Assembly: GCA_014529385.2 (NCBI GenBank)
Contig: CM043946.1
Location: 20,514,577 to 20,578,576, forward strand
From: Adiantum capillus-veneris
Taxonomy: Eukaryota > Streptophyta > Polypodiopsida > Polypodiales > Pteridaceae
DNA: 64,000 nt
Reading direction: 5' to 3'
Position numbers and translations under genes: made by a program. This document shows, one piece after another, positions 56,721 to 64,000 of the stretch (its first letter is position 1; every line of letters begins with the position of its first letter). A model generated the notes under the pieces. It saw only the letters and a list, made by a program, of their open reading frames with translations. It made no database searches and was not told the DNA's origin.

Positions 56721-57990
56721 CATTTCTTGAGGATATGAGTAAACGCCGTCAAAGAGCAATTGAAACTGAAGCAAGAGAATATGCTCTTATTGGAAACCAA
56801 TTGTATCGGAGAGGTAAGGATCAACATCTGCGTCTTTGTGAAAATGAAGATGAATATATTCCGATTATAGAACAAGCACATGTCGAATTAGCTGGAGGTC
56901 ACTTTTCTAGTGAGACCACTACAAGAGCAATCATGATGGCAGGCATATGGTGGCCAACACTTTTTGCTAATGCCAAAGAATATGTTTGAAGATGTGATGC
57001 TTGTCAATGAGCAAAAATGCCAACACGAGTGGATAGCATGCCCTTAAAACCAATGATGGGAGATAGAGCTTTCGCAAAATGGGGTATAGACTTTGTTGGG
57101 CCAATACAACCACCTGCCTATAGAATTCAAGCTCAATATATTATTGTAGCTACGGATTATTTGACTAAGTGGCCGAGGCTAAAGCAAATCAAAAGAATGA
57201 TGCTAGAACCACTACCACATTCTTATATGAGTATGTGTTCACAAGATAGGGATTTCCAATAGAGATTGTCCGTGATAGGGGAACTTGTTTCCTCAATGAG
57301 GTAATTGAGTATTTGCTTAATGAATTTATAGTCATCCATAACAAGTCAGCTCCCTATCACCCACAAGAAAATGAACAAGCTGAGCATACAAATAAGATTC
57401 TTAGCTCGGTGTTGACTAAAGTGGTTAGTTCAAGAAGGACAGACTGGGAAATGAATCTCCATGTTGCTCTATGGGTTTATCAGGTTTCGTTCAAAAGAGC
57501 TTTAAATGCTACACCCTTTAACCTTGTTTATGGTCTTGATGCCATACTACCAATATAATTTCTATTGCCGACACTAACTGTAGCAAAGAATCTTGAGTGG
57601 GCTGGACATGAATTATCAGAAATACTTGAAGATTTAGAGAAGCTAGATGAGCAAAGGCTAACTGCTGTAGCTCACATCTATGCACAAAAGCGGAAACAAA
57701 AACAGTTTTTTGATTCCCATCTCATTACAAAAATCTTCAAGAAAGGGGACTTAGTTTTAGTCTATTCCCTTAAGCAACACATTCCAAAGTTTAAGAAAAA
57801 GGAAAACGGACCATTTATCATTGATGATGTATCTCCAAGTGGAGCAATTAAGTTGTCCACCCTAGATGGTGAACCAATGGCTAATTGGATTAGCGGGTGT
57901 CGTTTAAAGAAGTTCAATTTGCCGCTAACCAATGAATTGCTAGAAAGAATGCATGCAGCCAAGCAAAGGAGGATAAAACGACATTAGGTT
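56721..57990 (+). pseudogene. Element C integrase with second zinc module
   Basis: Zinc module: ALIGNQLYRRGKDQHLRLC, then EQAHVELAGGHFSSETTTR, then GIWWPTLFANAKEYV and CDACQ. The core shows KWGIDFVGPIQPPAYRIQ, YIIVATDYLTKW and the NEQAEHTNKIL block. A GPY/F-like C-terminal region (GDLVLVYSLKQHIPKFKKKE) is followed by a basic end. Some breaks. Collinear with element A at 18480-17400. Confidence 0.84.
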
Positions 57991-59230
57991 ATTGATGAAG
58001 CCCAAGAAGAAGCTTGGCTTCAGGTGCTCAAAAGTAAAGCTACTCGCAAGAATCAACAAATACCTATTCTCATCAACACACTGGAAATAGATGACCGACA
58101 ATGGGAATTATCGAAAGATGCAGTGTCAACATATGATGAATGGCTAGATGGAATGGACCTTTGCATCAAAGTATAGCTCAACAATCAGTGGCACAAATGC
58201 TTTGGTCGATACAGGAGCTAGAGTAAATGCAGTCAGTTATTCCATGTACAAGAAAGCAACAACTCAGTCATTGACAGCAGGAATAGGGACTATCAAAGGA
58301 TGCAACAAGAACCCAACACCAACATTGGGAGTAGTCACCTTCAACGTGATAGTACATGGATGTTTGTATCCTCATCACTTTGTATGCTTTTTTTAGATGA
58401 ACACGTGAATGAGACGATGATACTTGGAATTCTCTGGATGCGAACATACAAAGCAATACCAGATTGGGATACAAATCAGCTCAAGCTATCACCTAAAGGT
58501 GGGCAACTCATTGTTCCAATTGCACCAAGCAAGGAGGAATGGAAAGGCAATTATCAGCAAAGCAAACCACAAAGTAATAAATCTTCTCCATCCTCTCGAC
58601 AAGAAAATGCTACAGGTAGCATGCAAGGAGTCAGGCAAATTTGGGTACAAAAAGCACAGCGTAAGGACAAACCAATTCAAATCTGGGTACCCAAAACATC
58701 ATCGACAAAACCAAAGACGGTTCCACAAGTCAAAACATAGAGACACATTTCTTCGAGAAGGGAACCTAACACGAAATTAATTTGGAAGAAAAAGGAGCAC
58801 TTAATGTCTCCGCAAACTGCAAAACCAATCAAGCAATGGAGAGTTAAGCCTCAGAAACCTCAACCACACCATTTTGACAAAGACAAACCAAGATATCAAT
58901 GGTGAGTAAAATCTCAAAAACAGTCATTATTGGTACCAAAAGCTCAAGAAATTAGCGTGCTAAAACATCTTGATGGTACAATCAAGCAAAGAGCACACAA
59001 GCTACAAGATTTGCTCTTTGGAAGACAGCCTCGACATTAGAAATCCTTGAGTTAATCTCTCAAGACCCACCTCTTGCACAACATAATGGTTTGAACTACA
59101 TTGATCTTCAAAGCATGGTAGAGCCAACCACGGCTATGCATAGACGCCATTGTTCAACCCATACACACAGTCGTCCCGGAGTACGCCATCTAGGAGGGGT
59201 GGAAGAGTACAAAAGTGATTAAGGGCAATG
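57991..59230 (+). pseudogene. Element C ORF after integrase, with second retropepsin-like domain
   Basis: Around 58190-58480 there is a retropepsin-like pattern. NALVDTGARVNAVSY is the catalytic-type loop, GVVTFNVIVHGCLYPHHF the middle strands, and MILGILWMRTYKAIPDWD the closing motif. It aligns with element A's ORF (ISYRLYKQL, YIYPHKFYVV, MLLGQPWQKEY). The tail is Gln/Lys/Ser-rich as in A. Presence at the same place in two separate elements argues that the domain is a real part of this lineage. A few breaks. Confidence 0.68.
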
Positions 59231-60638
59231 TTTGAAGAGGGAGGAAAAAAGTTTCATGTTACTGCGTGATTCTTTTACAAAATTAACTAATAATGGCCTT
59301 ATATATCATCAACATCAGAATTTAACCGATAATATCTTAGCGATGAGTGTAAATAATGTATATACTATCTAAAAATTAACAAAAAATAGTCCTTTTTGGT
59401 TAATTTTTATCACTTTTCTTGATGTTGAGACTTTAAAATGGAGAAATCCAACAAACAAAAATAAAACTGTGTTTTTTAATGGATTTTCTTAATTATTGAA
59501 TTTTCACTTTGCTTTTTAGTGCATTTTGTTATTTTCTTTGATTTTTTCAATAAACAAGTCAATAATTAATAATAGATAATAGTAACGGAGCTCAGATGGA
59601 AAAATTGAAGACATGGTGTTGATCAGAAAGACAAGGCGGATGAGCATAAAAAAATTCAATCAGATCGGCAGATGGAAGCGGGAAGCCTAAATTAGGCAGC
59701 CAAACCTACTTTTGCAAAATTCTTGCAAAATGAGCTATAGGGATCCGATTGGGGAAATTTTTGAGTCTAACATAGATTTCACAGCTTAGTAGGACTAATA
59801 GGGGAATTTGACAAAAATTGGTTCGGGAAGTCCGAGTATAGATACCCAAGGTAGGCTAAAATCACCTCATTTCCACTTGTTGCCTTTGGAGAGAGAGCAT
59901 TTCGACTTCTTCGTGTGTACTTTCCGGAGTCTATAGTTGTCTGTTTTCAACACCGTTTCCCACGAGACATGAGGGATAAGTTCTTTACTCATCAATGATC
60001 CATTTTGTACGGCCGGTAGCTAGTCTAAACCCCTAGAAAAAACCCCCTAGAATCCGAGCAGTGCACAAAGACCTACGACCAAAAATCGACCATAGTGGCC
60101 TATCAGCTCAACCAAATCGGATGTGATTTGAACTATAGCATGCACCAACATATTAGAACACTTCTATATCAACAGTTGACCATTCAACAAGGGTCAAGGG
60201 GGTCCCAAGTAGAAAAGCTATGTTTTTGGCAAATGCCAGAATTGGGTTCTGACTCCACATACAGCTTATCTACGAGGTCTATACACAATGTATATGATTG
60301 GTTTCGTGAAATCAATCAAGCAAAGACCTCAAAAAGCAGAAAATGGCTCAAAGTCCACAAAGCGTCAAATTCGATATACGGGGTCAAACTGACTCCAAAT
60401 GGGCCAAAATGGGATAAGTTGCTTCATGACTATGTTGCGGACAAGTCCATAGCCTTAAAAGTGACTAACCAACTCAGTAGGCAGTGTAGTCACAAAAATC
60501 ATAGATTTTAGAGTCGACAAAGCACAAAGTGATGCCAGCAAGACCAAACTTTACCAAATTCAATTTAGGAATTGTTTTAGGTGTATAGAATGTGTTTAGG
60601 TCAAAAATTTTAAGTTTTACAAGAAAATTATGATTGCT
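59231..60638 (+). promoter_or_regulatory. Promoter-like non-coding region downstream of pol in element C
   Basis: A purine tract (59233-59250) is followed by AT-rich sequence. A block shared with element A follows at 59830-59905: TATAGATA at 59837-59844, CTCATTTCCACTTGTTGCC, then TTTGGAGAGAGAGC. It does not resemble C's own 5' LTR. I read it as a possible internal promoter and leader for the downstream ORF. A foreign LTR cannot be excluded. Confidence 0.45.
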
Positions 60639-61241
60639 GTAAATTATTACGATTATTTACTTTTGCACTATTTTGGCTTGAAAGTTGCATCATCACATCA
60701 CCTATCACTTGTACACACCTAATACATGCCAAAATTCAAGTATGAGCCAAATGATCACATATAACTTGGAAAATTGCCAAAAAAACGCAAAGAAGTCTTT
60801 GCAAGCCAGATTCTGAGTTATGAGCCACATTTCTTGATTCAAATCACCTCATATCACATACACAAGGTCTATACAATGCTCAGAACCAAGTTGTACTCAG
60901 AAAAGTTTATTTTGGTAGAAAAGTTAATAATCGTAATTATTTACTTTTTGGTCAAAATGGTAGAAATTTGCAATTTTGCCATCGCAGATCCAAAGTACAC
61001 GATGTTCTAAGCCCACTAGCCAAGTTTGAACAAATTTGGAGCTCAGAATCTCAAAATATTTTTACATCTACTGTTTCAGAGACCTAAAGACTAAATCTGG
61101 CACCATTTTTATCCTATGCATCCAAATGAGCCCATATTTCACTCAGAGTATCTATTTGGTATATGCTTCAAGCCTGTAATGTCAAATTTGCAAAAAGTTG
61201 AAAAAATTAATCAGCTATAAATAGTTGTTGCGATTATTTAC
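60639..61241. repeat. P2 palindromes ahead of the last ORF of element C
   Basis: Copies at 60639-60660 (centre TACG), 60923-60944 (centre CGTA) and a decayed one ending at 61241 (centre TGCG, right arm intact). Spacing is 284 and about 297 bases. The right arm ATTATTTAC is unchanged in all three. Confidence 0.9.
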
Positions 61242-61302
61242 TTTTGTTTCATTCTTTTGTTTTTACATGTTTTTATGCATATATGCATGTTGAAAAATTG
61301 AT

Positions 61303-63900
61303 TTGAAGCAAATTGGACCAAATTTGTCAGCATTTCAGATTGAAGGACACTTCAGAGAAAAATCTGCCAAGTTTGCTAACTTTGACACTCTATTCACTGA
61401 ACAGGAGCCATGCAAACAACAGAGAAGGCCAAGAAGAAGCTCAACCAAAAAGAAAAGTTGCAAGAGCTACCAGCATACCAACTGGACCCCGATTCAATCA
61501 AAACCGCCAAAGCAACCTATCTGTCAAGAGAACAACTAGAAGAGCATAACACCACAGTGTTCACCGGAAGATTCAAGAGCAAAGAGGGACACCAGGTAGA
61601 GCTTCAACTTCTACCAAAAGAAGTATATGATGTCACTGCAAAGCCCCATACCAAAGAAGCCATTATGAGGCTTGGTCTCAGAGAATTTTATGAACAAGAG
61701 CCGTGTGGAGTGGACTTCCAAAAAGCTTATGATCTTTTGTCCACGATCAAAGAATATGGAACCGCTCAGATCTCAGACCCACAAGGGAATAAAGTTGAAG
61801 TGGTAATTACCAAGGAGATAATGGCAGAGGCACTCAAACTGCGTACATAAGGAATGACAATGAGGGCAGGAGATAGAAAGACGGCAGGTACTTTCACCAA
61901 GGAGACCGCTGTTGCGACATTTACCGACCTCATTCAAAAGTAGGTGGAAGAGCCCGCAAGGTTGTACCACGAGCATTTCCACTTCCTTGCCAAAAGATTG
62001 CCAAGGTATACAACACCAAATCATGTGGTTTCCACGACCTTTATTCAAGTTCTCAAATCAACAACCAGGCAACCAATTGACCATGCACAACATGTTTTGT
62101 CCACATTGAAAGGGACAAAGAAAGAAGGGAAAATCATACATTTGGGTGCACCAGAGGTTTTGACAAGGATTGCTTACCATGCCATTGACATGGCCAACAA
62201 CTTGCCACCTGCCCCAGATCAGAAAACTTGGATAGTGTCAGCACAACCTTCTCCTTGAGCTACAAGATATGCCAAGAGATCATATAAGTAAGATGAAGAG
62301 TCTATTGAGAGCTTTCCAGAATGCATAGTAGTGAAAGTTGGATAACAAGGAAAGGAGAGCTTGAATTGAAGAAATGAAGAGAAAAGCCGTGGTAGCACAC
62401 CAGGAGGAACCTGTACAAAAGCAAGCCAAATTTGAAAGACAAAAGAAATCTTACAAACGCAACTGCCAAACACAAGGTAAGGACCCAGCAAAGTGGGTAC
62501 CCATTGAGCTTAAAGGACCAAGAACCAAGCATCATACCAGGAAGCAGGCTAAAGATCCCACAGAATCCCTGGAAAAGATGTATGAAGAAGCATAAGCCTT
62601 GAAGCTGAGGGAAACCCAAGAAGTGGCAGAACAATAAAAGCAAGTAGAGGAAGCAACCGAATGGGAGCAACACAACATGATCAGGGTGAGGCATCTCCTC
62701 ACCCTTCTTCACACATTTCTGAACAGCATAATCACCCCATGCCGAGCCCACCACCTTCACCAGAAGATAAAGCCAAAGAATCTGAGCCCACCAAGGAGAT
62801 AGATCCTGAACAAAGAGAGGCATCTGAATCTACACAAGAGCTGCAAAAAGAGCACGAGAAAGAGCCAAGAAGGGCAGCAAGTCCTACTCCAACAGAGGAC
62901 AACACGAAGTCTGAGCAACCAAGAGAATAGGAGGCCAAGGAAAAACCCTCTACCTCAACACAGCAAGAGAAGGCTGAGGCATCCACGAAGCCTCACAATG
63001 ACAAAGCGAAAGAGGATCAACCACAGCCACAAGGGCAATAGCAAACAGCTACCATGACGTCGCCAAAAGATACACAAGAATCTACAAAAACATCAAGTCA
63101 GTTGGCACAAAATGAGGATTGGCAATCAAACGACTAAGTGATCCTGCAAGTTAATAGTATGCTAGGAAAATGTAGGACATGACTGAACGATTTTGCTCAG
63201 TAGCACTTAGTCGTAGCACAAGGGCCAAAGAATTAGAAATGGTGATTGACGCACTCCAAGGGGAGTTAGACGACCGACTCAACATCATCACCGATTTACA
63301 AAGGCAAGTGTAGGAGTTGAAAGTGGAAGTTGGATAACATCAGCTCGCAAGAGATAAAACAACAGAAAGAAATAGACGAGCTTCGTGATTTGCTTACAAA
63401 ATTGTCAGATGCATGCAAAGCAAAAGATGAACAACTGACAGAAGTCACAAATGAACTTCTAACTACAACACTGTCAGTTCAGAAGATTCGGGTTCAGTTG
63501 GATGTAGCCAATGCCTCCCTATAGTACTAAGATCAAAGAATAAATGATCACGAAGTTTTCTTGCGGTAAATTAGAGAAAATCCCGCAGTGGCCTCGATCA
63601 AAGGAACATACAAGTTCTACAAGGCATTAGAGAAGAAGAAGAATAAAGACCTCAAGCTGGGATGTAAATTGGAGCAGTCTCAACGCAGAGACCTGGCTTT
63701 GAGGTGGGTTCAAAGAGAAGACAAGCTGCTGAAAGAAATAGCAGAACTTAAAAGAATCAACCAGCTATTGAGAAAGGGATGGCTGGAAACTCAAGAAGAG
63801 GCAGGCACTTTAGAGCAGACACAAGTAGAGATCCCCTTAGTTTCATTCCTCAGATGGAGACACAGCCAGCCAAAGAGCTAAGTGGCAAGGAAAAGTTTCA
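61303..63900 (+). pseudogene. Element C extra hydrophilic ORF region (ORF4)
   Basis: I do not recognise a family. The first part (61410-61850, 146 codons) is mixed alpha/beta with VEVVITKEIMAEALKL, a pattern that reminds me of proteins encoded beside plant LTR elements. The next part (61912-62258) includes VVSTTFIQVLKSTTRQPIDH and HLGAPEVLTRIAYHAIDM. From about 62370 the sequence is very rich in Glu, Lys, Gln and Ser with Pro-rich patches. From about 63190 heptad-like patterns such as EIDELRDLLTKLSDACKAKD and LLKEIAELKRINQLL suggest coiled coils. Interrupted several times, and it continues beyond the window. A structural, envelope-like or DNA-binding role is possible; none is shown. Confidence 0.55.
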
Positions 63901-64000
63901 AATACACATAACTGAAGGAAAAAATTACACAAGAGGTAGATGAGCAGTGAAAGGCAGCAATGGATTGGGAGATGAGAGTTCTTAAGGAAAAAATTACACA

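Larger units (their letters stand above)
35366..64000 (+). mobile_element. Element C: very large Ty3/gypsy retrotransposon, broken, runs past the window end
   Basis: A plus-strand relative of element A. It has a 921-bp 5' LTR (35366-36286), an Asp-tRNA-type primer site, a palindrome-bearing leader, gag, first retropepsin, RT, RNase H, double integrase zinc module, integrase core, second retropepsin-like ORF, promoter-like block, three more palindromes and a long hydrophilic ORF reaching the window end. No 3' LTR is seen. Subtracting element D (10,651 bp) and the probable solo LTR at 54380-55895, C's own sequence exceeds 16 kb. Twenty or so breaks are visible. C inserted into the right LTR of element B. 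Assigning 59230-64000 to C rests on matching palindromes and the shared promoter block, not on a found 3' LTR. Confidence 0.75.

Noticed and set aside
59231-61400. Start of a separate LTR element E
   Set aside because: No primer-binding site is found, and the palindromes have element C's own arm sequence. I keep this as the main alternative, since no 3' LTR of C is visible.
62302-62986. Leu/Ser-rich minus-strand frames
   Set aside because: Antisense shadows of the Glu/Lys-rich extra ORF of element C.
1-64000. Host protein genes, tRNA or rRNA genes
   Set aside because: I looked on both strands for recognisable domains and for tRNA-type B-box sequence and found none that stand up outside mobile elements.

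Overview
This window looks like nuclear, repeat-dominated DNA of a land plant. The evidence is plant-type mobile elements: CACTA (En/Spm) transposons with the Transposase_21, DUF4218 and DUF4216 layout, a chromodomain-type Ty3/gypsy lineage primed by initiator-Met tRNA, and a large Ty3/gypsy lineage primed by an Asp-tRNA-like site. Long (CT)n, (CA)n and (TA)n tracts add to the picture. I cannot name the species. I found no convincing host gene, tRNA, rRNA or CRISPR array.

Layout. 1-4000: microsatellites, a CT-linked tandem repeat and a 42-base G run. 4005-14077: about 10 kb bounded by a 273-bp inverted repeat. It holds two decayed CACTA transposase copies (about 5509-8060 and 12690-13740), two low-complexity repeat fields, and the 5' end of an old minus-strand LTR element (10681-12676). 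14078-28515: element A, minus strand, Ty3/gypsy, with its 5' LTR at 27586-28515. 28516-35365: element B, plus strand, a chromodomain Ty3 element whose two LTRs are both cut, the left by A and the right by C. 35366-64000 and beyond: element C, plus strand, same broad family as A and very large. C is interrupted by element D (37301-47951, same family as B, both LTRs present) and by a probable solo LTR (54380-55895). D itself carries a probable solo LTR (44471-46002), so the nesting is three deep.

A and C share an unusual plan: LTR of about 0.92 kb, Asp-tRNA-type primer site, long leader, gag, a first retropepsin, RT, RNase H, two tandem integrase zinc-binding modules, integrase core, and a further ORF with a second retropepsin-like domain. 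A promoter-like block follows, and in C then a long hydrophilic, probably coiled-coil ORF that runs to the window end.

The most interesting signal is non-coding. The leaders of A, C and the old element each carry repeated 20-22-bp palindromes, mostly near 280-bp spacing. The arms differ between elements, but every scored centre is CGCG or a form reachable from CGCG only by CpG transitions. A and C repeat their own palindrome again downstream of pol; in C it lies just ahead of the extra ORF. This looks like an element-specific cis-acting recognition system. Its function is inferred, not shown.
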